From Microbacteriaceae bacterium (lineage in GTDB: Bacteria; Actinomycetota; Actinomycetes; Actinomycetales; Microbacteriaceae): DNA of 11,326 nucleotides. Made by a program: the position numbers and the translations under genes. Where the stretch lies: positions 1-11,326 of the forward strand of contig JALRLI010000032.1 of assembly GCA_023254555.1 (NCBI GenBank), in the 5' to 3' direction. This document shows, piece by piece, positions 1 to 6,611 of this stretch; within the stretch, counting starts at the first letter, position 1; each line of letters begins with the position of its first letter. Under the pieces are notes generated by a model. It was not told where the DNA came from and made no database searches. It saw nothing but the letters and a program-made list of their open reading frames with translations.

Positions 1-1087
<1,087 letters not shown>

Positions 1088-1104
1088 TGTTTACCTTTCG
1101 ACTT

Positions 1105-1135
1105 CGTTGTCGTTACCGATTTGGTAATGACGACG
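1105..1135. repeat. Imperfect inverted repeat in aldehyde dehydrogenase leader
   Basis: CGTTGTCGTTACC at 1105-1117 and GGTAATGACGACG at 1123-1135 pair at 11 of 13 positions around a 5-base centre. It lies 18-48 bases before the aldehyde dehydrogenase start codon. It could be an operator or an mRNA hairpin. No function can be assigned from sequence. Confidence 0.45.
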
Positions 1136-1143
1136 TTACGAGG

Positions 1144-1167
1144 TCGCAGGTTGCAGAAAGTTGCAGA
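1144..1167. promoter_or_regulatory. Tandem TTGCAGA direct repeats upstream of aldehyde dehydrogenase
   Basis: TTGCAGA occurs at 1151-1157 and 1161-1167, exactly 10 bp apart, with a related TCGCAGG at 1144-1150. Seen on the minus strand these are TCTGCAA boxes just upstream of a possible minus-strand -10, TAACGT, at 1138-1133. Repeats on one helix face are consistent with an activator site for the adjacent GAF/winged-helix regulator. This is inference. Confidence 0.35.
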
Positions 1168-1185
1168 GTGGATGCTCGACCGTGG

Positions 1186-2463
1186 CTAACTCGAAGTGAG
1201 TGACTCCACGTGCGCAACAACACGAGCTCGCTTAGGTGACTTTGAAGGCAACAGTTTCAGCAATTGATACCAAACCTCTGTGTCTTCAACTGCGAGATCA
1301 GTGTCTGCATACTCGAGCAGAACCTCTACTGAGGCATCGCTCAAAATCGACTCTCGCAGGTGAGAAGAGATCTCTTCGCGCAGTGCCTCGACACCCGGCG
1401 CGATCGAGCTGGGCAAGAGTTCACCCTTGAACGCGGCGAGCGCTGCACGGTGAGCGCCTCTGTTGAGGAGGGAAACGACGTGCTGGGCATCCACTTCAAT
1501 TGATTCAGAGATTCGGTACGGCTTTGACTCTGGAGTCAGATTGGGGCTGAGAGTTGCCAAGAGTTTACGCAAGCGCACCATCTCGGGGCGCAGGCGAGAC
1601 GGGGTACCCTCTTCACCCCAGAGCAGCTCGGCGAGACGATCAGCAGAGAGCCCTGAGCGGTTGAATGCGAGAAGGGTAATGATCTCACTATGCCTCGCCG
1701 TGAGTTCAATTGTGGAGCCTTCGTAACTGAGCTGTGCGCTATCGCGCCCCAGTATTTGCAGCGTTGCGCGAGCTTTTGTTTTCGAGGCGGCGGGCCTGGT
1801 GTTGAACAGAACGAATTTTGAGCTGGCGGGCTCCGCCTCGCCCAGGCCGTTGCGAGTCTGCATCCGCTGCATCATCATCTCGGTTTCTACTGCGTGCGCC
1901 GTTGCCTCCATCAGGGGCATCGTGTGACGGTCGACGGCTTGCTCACCGCCGGTGATGTCGATGACTCCGATGATTGCCCTTGTCTCAGGGTCGTGAACCG
2001 GAACCGCAGTGCAGCTCCAAGCGTGCACAAGTCGGTTGTAATGCTCATCGCGGCGAATCTGAATTGAGTGGTCAACCGCAAGAGCTGTGCCAGGGGCTGA
2101 CGTACCGGCGACAGCCTCACTCCAGTCAGAACCCTCGACGAACATCATTGACTCGGCTTTCGATTTGAGTTCCTGGTCGCCCTCAACCCAGAGCAACCTG
2201 CCGTTGGCATCACCAACCGCGACGAGCATACCCGAGTCATCATCCGCGTCTCGCACCAAGAGTTTTCGAATAACCGGCATCATCGAGGCCAGCGGATGCG
2301 CGTCGCGGTACTCTCGTAGTTCGCTCGACTCGAAGAGGAGCGGGGCGATCAGACGGTCTGGGTCGAGTTGGCTCTTCTCTGCACGCGCCCATGATTCGCG
2401 CACCACTTCGCGCACATTCCCGCTTACTCCGCCTTTGGAGTCGGCAAGCCACTGACTTGTCAT
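1186..2463 (-). CDS. GAF-domain sensor fused to a SARP/OmpR-like winged-helix transcriptional regulator
   Basis: A 425-residue likely transcription factor. Residues about 60-200 form an AcoR-like GAF sensor, with GTSAPGTALA near 120-129, HAWSCTAVPVHDP at 147-159 and IIGVIDITGG at 164-173, as in AcoR regulators of acetoin/aldehyde catabolism. There is no AAA+ sigma-54 domain. Instead, residues about 235-325 resemble an OmpR/SARP winged helix: LTARHSEIITLLA, then LSADRLAELLWGEEG, then PEMVRLRKLL. A helical, BTAD-like tail follows to about 420. The aldehyde dehydrogenase follows 98 bp downstream on the same strand, so a role in inducing it is likely. The ATG at 2463 has no good ribosome-binding site but has TAGGCT six bases upstream, which suggests a leaderless mRNA. 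The inducer is unknown. The GAF assignment is firmer than the DNA-binding domain subfamily. Confidence 0.85.
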   Translation of the reverse strand: MTSQWLADSKGGVSGNVREVVRESWARAEKSQLDPDRLIAPLLFESSELREYRDAHPLASMMPVIRKLLVRDADDDSGMLVAVGDANGRLLWVEGDQELKSKAESMMFVEGSDWSEAVAGTSAPGTALAVDHSIQIRRDEHYNRLVHAWSCTAVPVHDPETRAIIGVIDITGGEQAVDRHTMPLMEATAHAVETEMMMQRMQTRNGLGEAEPASSKFVLFNTRPAASKTKARATLQILGRDSAQLSYEGSTIELTARHSEIITLLAFNRSGLSADRLAELLWGEEGTPSRLRPEMVRLRKLLATLSPNLTPESKPYRISESIEVDAQHVVSLLNRGAHRAALAAFKGELLPSSIAPGVEALREEISSHLRESILSDASVEVLLEYADTDLAVEDTEVWYQLLKLLPSKSPKRARVVAHVESLTSS

Positions 2464-2479
2464 AGCGACAGCCTATGAC
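2459..2479. promoter_or_regulatory. Perfect inverted repeat over regulator start codon and -10 box
   Basis: GTCATAG at 2459-2465 and CTATGAC at 2473-2479 are exact reverse complements with 7 bases between. The repeat covers the regulator start codon (2461-2463) and its putative -10 (2470-2475). A protein bound here would block initiation, so it is a candidate autorepression operator. Confidence 0.45.
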
Positions 2480-2498
2480 TCTCACTCCGATTCGTAAA
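2470..2498 (-). promoter_or_regulatory. Putative promoter of the GAF regulator (leaderless type)
   Basis: On the minus strand TTTACG (2498-2493), a 17-base spacer and TAGGCT (2475-2470) resemble -35 and -10 elements. The ATG starts six bases after the -10, so transcription would begin at or next to the start codon. GATAAT at 2509-2504 is an alternative -10. Confidence 0.4.
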
Positions 2499-2517
2499 TA
2501 TGAATTATCGGCTCTTC

Positions 2518-2545
2518 CTATGCGCATCCATAGCTCATTCATAGC
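2518..2545. promoter_or_regulatory. Cluster of CATAG/CTATG boxes at 11-bp spacing
   Basis: CTATG at 2518-2522, CATAG at 2529-2533 and CATAG at 2540-2544 start 11 bp apart. The last two form an 11-bp direct repeat sharing CATAGC. The same pentamer makes up the palindrome at 2459-2479. SARP-type winged-helix regulators are known to bind direct repeats spaced 11 bp, so these are candidate sites for the neighbouring regulator, upstream of its own promoter and in the divergent spacer. Confidence 0.4.
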
Positions 2546-2583
2546 ATTGGCAACGAAGCTAAAGACATCAAAGAAATGTTTGG

Positions 2584-2609
2584 TGGTTCGAATCGTAACT
2601 CCCGAACCA
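2584..2609 (+). other. Leader stem-loop just upstream of a ribosome-binding site
   Basis: TGGTTCG at 2584-2590 and CGAACCA at 2603-2609 form a perfect 7-bp stem with a 12-base loop. It ends 8 bases before the AGAAGGA ribosome-binding site of the 2633 gene. It could affect transcript stability or translation. No U-run follows, so it is not a terminator. Confidence 0.35.
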
Positions 2610-2632
2610 TGGAACAGAGAAGGATAGTAAAG

Positions 2633-3094
2633 ATGTCGAAGAATAAGAACAACAAAGAAGAGTCGAGTAAGTCTTTTGCTGAGCAGGTTGCTCCTCCAGC
2701 GTCGGTTCAGGCTGAGGTGCCTGCCGCCGCTCAGAAGCGTCGCCTTGGTGCTTGGGGCATTGTGGGAATCTCAGCAGCTGGTCTCGCGCTTCTTGCGGGA
2801 ACTGCTACCGCGGGTGGTCTGGCTGGAGCCGCGATTGCGAACCAAGAGGGGCATGATCGGAACGCTGTTGCCCAGCAGTTCGAAGGCGGCTTCGGTGGCC
2901 GCGAGCACGGCGAACGCGGTGAGCACGCTGAACGCGGCGGTGACCGTGATGACATGATGCGCGGCCCGGGTGGTCAGATGCAGGGAGGCCAGCAGGGTCA
3001 GACCCAGCAGAGTGATCCCAACGCACAAACCGAGCAGGGCCAGATGCAAGGACACCAGATGCCCCGGATGGACCCCAAATCAGGTGCTTCATAA
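2633..3094 (+). CDS. Small single-pass membrane protein with Gly/Gln/His-rich tail, function unknown
   Basis: I do not recognise the family. The 153-residue product has a charged Lys/Ser/Glu-rich N-terminus (1-35) and KRR at 35-37. One hydrophobic segment at about 39-69 follows, very rich in Gly and Ala. After it comes a polar, low-complexity tail (70-153) with EHGERGEHAERGG, then many Gln, Gly and Met residues, predicted to be outside the cell by the positive-inside rule. The ATG at 2633 is chosen because AGAAGGA lies eight bases upstream. In-frame starts at 2576 and 2609 lack such a site. The gene diverges from the GAF regulator and precedes the deacetylase by 60 bp with no terminator, so the two may be cotranscribed. 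His/Met content hints at metal binding, but this is weak. Confidence 0.75.
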   Translation: MSKNKNNKEESSKSFAEQVAPPASVQAEVPAAAQKRRLGAWGIVGISAAGLALLAGTATAGGLAGAAIANQEGHDRNAVAQQFEGGFGGREHGERGEHAERGGDRDDMMRGPGGQMQGGQQGQTQQSDPNAQTEQGQMQGHQMPRMDPKSGAS

Positions 3095-3135
3095 CCACTA
3101 ATCAAAATAGACAAAAGTTCTGCCGGTTCATACAT

Positions 3136-3150
3136 TCAGCAATATGCTGA
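3136..3150 (+). promoter_or_regulatory. Putative leaderless promoter -10 inside a 15-bp palindrome, upstream of deacetylase
   Basis: TATGCT (3143-3148) fits the actinobacterial -10 pattern TANNNT and ends six bases before the ATG at 3155. No ribosome-binding site is present. The -10 sits in a perfect inverted repeat, TCAGCA-ATA-TGCTGA (3136-3150), which could be an operator. No convincing -35 is visible. Confidence 0.35.
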
Positions 3151-3154
3151 GTCT

Positions 3155-3937
3155 ATGGAACGGCGGCTCTTTTTAAGCGGTGCTCTCGGCGCCACTGCGC
3201 TGGCACTGGCTGGATGCGCGCCTGAGCCGAAGCCCATTGCCGCGAAGCCACCGACCGTGGGGGCTCCGGTGTTGCCGGCGACGCATGTGAATCCTGCTCC
3301 CGAGGTCGTGAAGGTGCCCCTTCCCGGAGGTCCGATTTATCAGCTTCCCGGTGACGGAAATTTTATGGCGTGGACGGTCGATGACGGGTCGAGCCGAGAA
3401 GCGATTGAAGCGTATGCAGATTTCGCTGAAGAAACGGGCAACCGAGTCACCTACTTCGTCACCGCGCAATACCCGGCCTGGCAAGAAGCTGCACCGCGGC
3501 TGATTCCACTGATTGAATCGGGTCAGGTGCAGGTTGCAAACCACACGGTGAATCATCCGAGCCTACAAAAATTGACTGATTCACAAATTCAGCAAGAGCT
3601 GATGGCCTGTAATCAGTTCATTCTTGACACCTTTGGCGTCGACCCGCGTCCTTTCTACCGACCAACGTTCGGCAACCGTGATGCACGAACCGATGCGGCG
3701 GCGGCAGCTGTCGGCTACACCGCACCCGTGATGTGGTACGGCACGCTCGGGGATGCGGCCCGTAAAACGCCTGCCGAAGTAGTAGCACTCGCGAACCAGT
3801 GGTTCTTACCTCAGCGCATAGTGATCGGGCACGTGAATTACGTGGGCGGTGTGACCGCCGTTTTCAACGAGTTAAATCAAATAATCGTTGAACGCAACCT
3901 GCAAACGGTCACGCTCAACGATTATTTCAGTGCGTAG
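3155..3937 (+). CDS. Tat/lipobox polysaccharide deacetylase (NodB domain, carbohydrate esterase 4)
   Basis: A predicted exported lipoprotein of 260 residues that removes acetyl groups from a cell-envelope polysaccharide, possibly peptidoglycan. The N-terminus has a twin-arginine-like ERRLFL at 2-7, a short hydrophobic stretch and the lipobox LAGC with Cys21 as the lipidation site. A Pro-rich linker (22-60) follows. The NodB fold shows its metal and catalytic motifs: TVDDG with Asp76 and Asp77, HTVNH with His130 and His134, RPTFG at 169-173 and the late GHVNY with His226. Both metal-binding histidines and both aspartates are present, so an active metal-dependent enzyme is expected. Substrate is not determinable. 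The gene ends head-on against the DUF4870 gene, seven bases away. Confidence 0.92.
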   Translation: MERRLFLSGALGATALALAGCAPEPKPIAAKPPTVGAPVLPATHVNPAPEVVKVPLPGGPIYQLPGDGNFMAWTVDDGSSREAIEAYADFAEETGNRVTYFVTAQYPAWQEAAPRLIPLIESGQVQVANHTVNHPSLQKLTDSQIQQELMACNQFILDTFGVDPRPFYRPTFGNRDARTDAAAAAVGYTAPVMWYGTLGDAARKTPAEVVALANQWFLPQRIVIGHVNYVGGVTAVFNELNQIIVERNLQTVTLNDYFSA

Positions 3938-3947
3938 CAAAGGCTAC
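3934..3947. other. Short stem-loop containing both convergent stop codons
   Basis: GTAGC (3934-3938) and GCTAC (3943-3947) pair around AAAG. The plus-strand stop TAG (3935-3937) and the minus-strand stop (3944-3946) lie in opposite arms. No U-run is present on either side, so terminator strength would be low. Confidence 0.3.
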
Positions 3948-4342
3948 TTGACGAGTTCGAGGTTGAACGGGTACTTGTAAATGCGACCCGCACGGGCCTC
4001 GTCTGGAGTCTTCACCGCAGCAATAATTGCGAAAACGAACAACACAATCTGTGCGGCCCAGAGAACGAAGTACAGAATGCTCGCGATTATCCAACCGACA
4101 TAGGGAATCGCGCCCAGAATAGCGGGCACGATATAGGCAACACCCACGATGGTTCGCATGATTTGAAAGTTCAGAATCGTGCGGTTGTTGGCATCGATGG
4201 TGCTGTTCTTACCCTTTTCGGTAAGAAAGAAGATGAGCGCTGGAATCCAGGCAAAGAAGACAGAGAGCCACAGGTTTACGGTCAGCGTGCTGACGTTTGC
4301 CTCGGTGGGTGTGCCATGTGTTGCTGCGTGTTCGGTAGACAT
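3944..4342 (-). CDS. DUF4870 (Tic20-like) small membrane protein
   Basis: A 132-residue integral membrane protein. About three hydrophobic helices are visible: roughly 21-40, 63-83 and 84-110. The signature features of the DUF4870 family are present: a hydrophobic first helix ending in LTEKGKNS, then the polar turn IDANNRTILNFQI (49-61), and a conserved C-terminal YKYPFNLELVK. The family has no firmly established function. The start ATG at 4342 has a strong GGGAGG site five bases upstream. It lies only 25 bp downstream of the winged-helix gene on the same strand, with no terminator between, so the pair is probably an operon. Confidence 0.88.
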   Translation of the reverse strand: MSTEHAATHGTPTEANVSTLTVNLWLSVFFAWIPALIFFLTEKGKNSTIDANNRTILNFQIMRTIVGVAYIVPAILGAIPYVGWIIASILYFVLWAAQIVLFVFAIIAAVKTPDEARAGRIYKYPFNLELVK

Positions 4343-4361
4343 GAGTCCTCCCTTTTTTATT

Positions 4362-4376
4362 GTATTTCTAGAATAC
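4362..4376. repeat. 15-bp palindrome at operon junction
   Basis: GTATT-TCTAG-AATAC spans the stop codon of the winged-helix gene (4368-4370) and the spacer before DUF4870. It contains the perfect octamer TTCTAGAA. Whether it is an operator, an RNA processing site or chance is not known. Confidence 0.3.
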
Positions 4377-5093
4377 GTCAGGGCTTGGCGTAGCGGTGAA
4401 GAGAATTGTCACGTCAGCATGGCGGTCAAAGCGGTAACCGGTGCCGCGAACAGTGCGCACGATGTCTTGGTATTGACCGAGCTTGATGCGTAGCCTTCGA
4501 ACGTGCACATCGATTGTGCGTTCATTGGGCACTTCTTCTTCGGGTGCGTCGCTCCAGAGCCCGTTAATCAGCTCGAGCCTCTCAACAGTTCTGCCCTCAC
4601 GAAGCACGAAGAACTGCAGTAGCTCAAACTCTTTGAAGGTGAGTGGAATGAGCTCGTCGTCGAGTAGCAACCGCTTGCGCGACAGGTCAATAACGACGCC
4701 TTTGTTGGCAGCTTTGCGTTCGGCTTCTTCGTGAGCTTTTTGCTGAGCGACGGCAGCTGGATCGCCAAGCGCGAGACGCACCACATCGACATCGCGGCCA
4801 CCCGATGCAACCGGGGCAAGCGCAACCGAGGCATAGGTTTGAGCGGAGGGGGCAGCCTCTGCAAGCGCAGTCTTCAAATGCTCAACCAGCGCTGCGAGCG
4901 AGATGCCGTCTGACGCTGCCTTGACTTCATCGAGGCCAACATAGAGCGCAAAGCCGCGAATCTCTTTGCCCTCGGGAATGCGCAGGTTCGGGGTTTGCTG
5001 GTCGCTCACAGGTGTTATTTCTCTTACTCGCTTGAAGTCTGACACTCGTTTCTGAGTTCCAGAGGCAAAGGGCTTACTAAGAATTGTGGTCAT
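4368..5093 (-). CDS. Receiver-less OmpR/PhoB-type winged-helix transcriptional regulator
   Basis: A 241-residue probable DNA-binding protein. The C-terminal domain (132-226) is a clear OmpR/PhoB effector domain: GVVIDLSRKRLLLDDELIPL, LTFKEFELLQFFVLREGRTV, then NERTIDVHVRRLRIKLG (190-206) as the DNA-contacting helix and TVRGTGYRF (214-222) as the wing. The N-terminal half (45-115) is not a receiver: it lacks the Asp/Asp, phospho-Asp, Thr and Lys pattern. It looks like a small alpha/beta domain of unknown role (RGFALYVGLDE, then SGGRDVDVVRLAL). ATG at 5093 was chosen; an in-frame TTG at 5111 has no better ribosome-binding site. I recall similar receiver-less proteins ending in TPSPDxF from other Microbacteriaceae, but could not check. 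DUF4870 follows in the same probable operon. Confidence 0.85.
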   Translation of the reverse strand: MTTILSKPFASGTQKRVSDFKRVREITPVSDQQTPNLRIPEGKEIRGFALYVGLDEVKAASDGISLAALVEHLKTALAEAAPSAQTYASVALAPVASGGRDVDVVRLALGDPAAVAQQKAHEEAERKAANKGVVIDLSRKRLLLDDELIPLTFKEFELLQFFVLREGRTVERLELINGLWSDAPEEEVPNERTIDVHVRRLRIKLGQYQDIVRTVRGTGYRFDRHADVTILFTATPSPDVF

Positions 5094-5117
5094 GTTTTCA
5101 CTGTCTTTCAAATAGCA

Positions 5118-5130
5118 CGCGCCTGGCGCG
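5118..5130. promoter_or_regulatory. CGCGCC-T-GGCGCG palindrome upstream of winged-helix gene
   Basis: A perfect 6+6 palindrome with a one-base centre, 24 bases before the winged-helix start codon. A one-base loop is too tight for an RNA hairpin, so a dimeric protein site is more plausible, possibly for autoregulation. Confidence 0.35.
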
Positions 5131-5305
5131 GAGATGTGTCTTCAGAGATGGATGCGCGTTCTTCGCGCTGGGGCTTAACCTCAGGCCTGCTCAACACGAG
5201 CGAGAGAGCGAGAGAGCGGGAAGCAGCCCCTATCGACACATTCGACAGCACTCGACAACGGGTGCCTGTAGAGAGGTCATTGCGTTGCCGGTGAACATGA
5301 CTCGA

Positions 5306-5334
5306 GTAAAGCTGAAAAAGCTTTTGCTTGTCAA
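5306..5334 (-). promoter_or_regulatory. Putative promoter for the winged-helix/DUF4870 operon
   Basis: On the minus strand TTGACA (5334-5329) is a perfect -35. CTTTAC (5311-5306) follows after 17 bases as a weak -10. The same bases can fold as nested inverted repeats, AGCTG/CAGCT outside and AAGC/GCTT inside, with GCTTTTT. That could instead be a weak terminator for upp. Confidence 0.3.
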
Positions 5335-5342
5335 CAGCTCAC

Positions 5343-5357
5343 TGTCACAAAGTGACA
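5343..5357. promoter_or_regulatory. TGTCAC-AAA-GTGACA palindrome
   Basis: A perfect 6+6 inverted repeat just upstream of the TTGACA -35, followed by a related TGTTACA at 5361-5367. The TGTNACA-type half-sites resemble OmpR-family (for example MtrA-like) recognition elements. This is a candidate operator for the winged-helix operon. Inference only. Confidence 0.35.
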
Positions 5358-5400
5358 TATTGTTACAAGTATCCACGTCTCATGGGAAACGCGGCTTGAG

Positions 5401-6036
5401 TTAGTCGACGGCCCCGTAGAGGCGGTCACCGGCATCACCAAGACCGGGAACGATATAGGCGTTTGAGTCGAGTCCGCGGTCAATCGACGCCACGTAAACC
5501 GAGACGTTTCGGCCTTCGTTGTGTGATTTCACCGTTTGGATCCCCTCAGGGGAGGCGATGATGCTCAGGGTGCTGACCTGTGTTGCGCCGCGCTCGAACA
5601 GGAAATCGATTGCTACGTTGAGCGAGCCGCCTGTGGCTATCATCGGGTCTAGCAAGAAACAGTGCCTGCCTGTGAGATCTTCTGAGAGCCGCTTCGCATA
5701 TGTCGTCGGTTGGTGAGTTTTTTCGTCACGAACGATTCCTAAAAATCCAACCTCGGCACCGGCTATCAGCCACTCCATGCCAGGGAGCATGCCGAGCCCC
5801 GCGCGCAGAATGGGCACGATTACAGGAAGTGGATGCGACAGCTCAACCCCAACAGTCTGTTCTTGCGGCGTTGTGATACTGCGCTGAGAGAGCGGCAGCT
5901 GTTTGGTCGCCTCCATGCCAATCAGTGAAGAGAGCTCTTCGACGAGCTGCCGAAACCGAGCCCGAGGTGTCTGATCCTCTCGCAAAAGAGTGAGCTTGTG
6001 TTGAATCAGCGGATGTTCGGTGACGATGACCTGCAT
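5401..6036 (-). CDS. upp: Uracil phosphoribosyltransferase
   Basis: Converts uracil and PRPP to UMP plus pyrophosphate, in cytosolic pyrimidine salvage. The 211-residue product matches the family length (E. coli 208). The N-terminal HPLIQHKLTLLRE (8-20), VPILRAGLGM (74-83), the PRPP-binding loop DPMIATGGS (130-138) and the uracil-contacting C-terminus YIVPGLGDAGDRLYG (194-208) are all intact. ATG at 6036 begins at the canonical position. It lacks a clear ribosome-binding site but has TAGAGT six bases upstream, consistent with a leaderless mRNA. It diverges from tadA with 80 bp between the start codons. Confidence 0.97.
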   Translation of the reverse strand: MQVIVTEHPLIQHKLTLLREDQTPRARFRQLVEELSSLIGMEATKQLPLSQRSITTPQEQTVGVELSHPLPVIVPILRAGLGMLPGMEWLIAGAEVGFLGIVRDEKTHQPTTYAKRLSEDLTGRHCFLLDPMIATGGSLNVAIDFLFERGATQVSTLSIIASPEGIQTVKSHNEGRNVSVYVASIDRGLDSNAYIVPGLGDAGDRLYGAVD

Positions 6037-6042
6037 ACCGTC

Positions 6043-6048
6043 ACTCTA
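6043..6048 (-). promoter_or_regulatory. Putative -10 box of upp (leaderless type)
   Basis: Minus-strand TAGAGT matches TANNNT and ends six bases before the upp ATG. No matching -35 is evident. Confidence 0.35.
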
Positions 6049-6080
6049 GTTCACCTCAATCACAATTCGACTCTGGGAGT

Positions 6081-6109
6081 TTGGCTGCTGCAGTCATCGC
6101 AGCCAGAAT
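6081..6109 (+). promoter_or_regulatory. Putative promoter of tadA
   Basis: TTGGCT (6081-6086), a 17-base spacer and CAGAAT (6104-6109) resemble -35 and -10 elements. The -10 ends seven bases before the ATG at 6117, again predicting a leaderless or very short leader. This also argues against the upstream TTG at 6081 as the start, since it would lie inside the -35. Confidence 0.4.
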
Positions 6110-6116
6110 TGAGAGC

Positions 6117-6599
6117 ATGGCCGAAACCGGATCTCTCACATTTAGCGAGCAGCATCACAACGCGATGACTGTCGCACTCGAACAGGCCCGAATTGCGGTT
6201 TCTGAGGGTGAAGTCCCGGTTGGCGCGGTGGTTCTGAACGTAGAGGGAAAGATCGTTGCTCGAGCACACAACATGACTCGGTCGGGTGATCCGACAGCGC
6301 ACGCCGAGGTACTCGCTATTCGCCAAGCCGCAGCGGCGGGCGGCAGCGCGCGATCAACCCTCGAAGATCACACCCTGGTCGTGACACTTGAGCCGTGCAG
6401 CATGTGTGCGGGTGCAATCTTGGCTTCGCGCATCCATACCGTTGTGTTTGGATCGTGGGATGACAAAGCCGGCGCCGCGGGCAGTGTTTTCGACTTGCTT
6501 CGAGATCGCAGGTTACCGCACCGTTGCGAAGTCGTAGCAGGGCTCATGGCCGATCAATCAGCGAAAATTTTGGCTGAGTTTTTCGAAGAGCGCCGATAG
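6117..6599 (+). CDS. tadA: tRNA(Arg-ACG) adenosine-34 deaminase
   Basis: Zinc enzyme that converts the wobble adenosine of tRNA-Arg(ACG) to inosine, allowing CGU/CGC/CGA decoding. The 160-residue product has the deaminase core: GEVPVGAVV (31-39), the HAE motif with zinc ligand His62 and proton-shuttling Glu64, and PCSMC with zinc ligands Cys94 and Cys97. TadA-type flanks are also present (DPTAHAE; later DDKAGAAGSVFDLL, and a C-terminal FFEERR as in bacterial TadA). ATG at 6117 gives the expected N-terminal length; an in-frame TTG at 6081 would add 12 residues and overlap the promoter. It faces the cation-efflux gene, 12 bp beyond its stop. Confidence 0.95.
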   Translation: MAETGSLTFSEQHHNAMTVALEQARIAVSEGEVPVGAVVLNVEGKIVARAHNMTRSGDPTAHAEVLAIRQAAAAGGSARSTLEDHTLVVTLEPCSMCAGAILASRIHTVVFGSWDDKAGAAGSVFDLLRDRRLPHRCEVVAGLMADQSAKILAEFFEERR

Positions 6600-6611
6600 A
6601 TTTGCGAGGCA

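Larger units (their letters stand above)
5094..5400. other. 307-bp non-coding region between upp and the winged-helix gene
   Basis: No plausible gene is seen. The region holds a possible minus-strand promoter (5306-5334) and the palindromes at 5118-5130 and 5343-5357. It also has three TCGACA direct repeats starting at 5233, 5242 and 5252, and a short tandem of GAGCGAGA (5198-5205, 5206-5213, plus a partial GAGCG). If the promoter is right, the winged-helix mRNA would have a leader of about 200 bases. Confidence 0.5.

Noticed and set aside
2584..2597. GGTTCGAATC, identical to a tRNA T-loop consensus
   Set aside because: The flanking bases cannot form the 5-bp T-stem, and no anticodon arm or acceptor stem is found around it. 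It belongs to a simple leader hairpin.
2576..2632. ATG at 2576 or 2609 as the start of the small membrane protein
   Set aside because: Neither has a ribosome-binding site and both fall in the leader hairpin region. ATG at 2633 has AGAAGGA at ideal spacing.
5094..5111. TTG at 5111 as the start of the winged-helix gene
   Set aside because: It adds only six residues and has no ribosome-binding site. ATG at 5093 is preferred, although the site there is also weak.
5084..5404. Plus-strand open frame of 106 codons in the long spacer
   Set aside because: It has no ribosome-binding site, poor codon choice with many rare residues, and no recognisable domain. It also overlaps the start of the winged-helix gene.
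6081..6116. TTG at 6081 as the start of tadA
   Set aside because: It would lie within the putative -35, has GGGAG directly adjacent with no spacing, and adds 12 residues not typical of TadA. ATG at 6117 fits better.
6600..6611. Terminator between tadA and the cation transporter
   Set aside because: Only a 5-bp AGATT/AATCT pairing with an 11-base loop is present, with no U-run.
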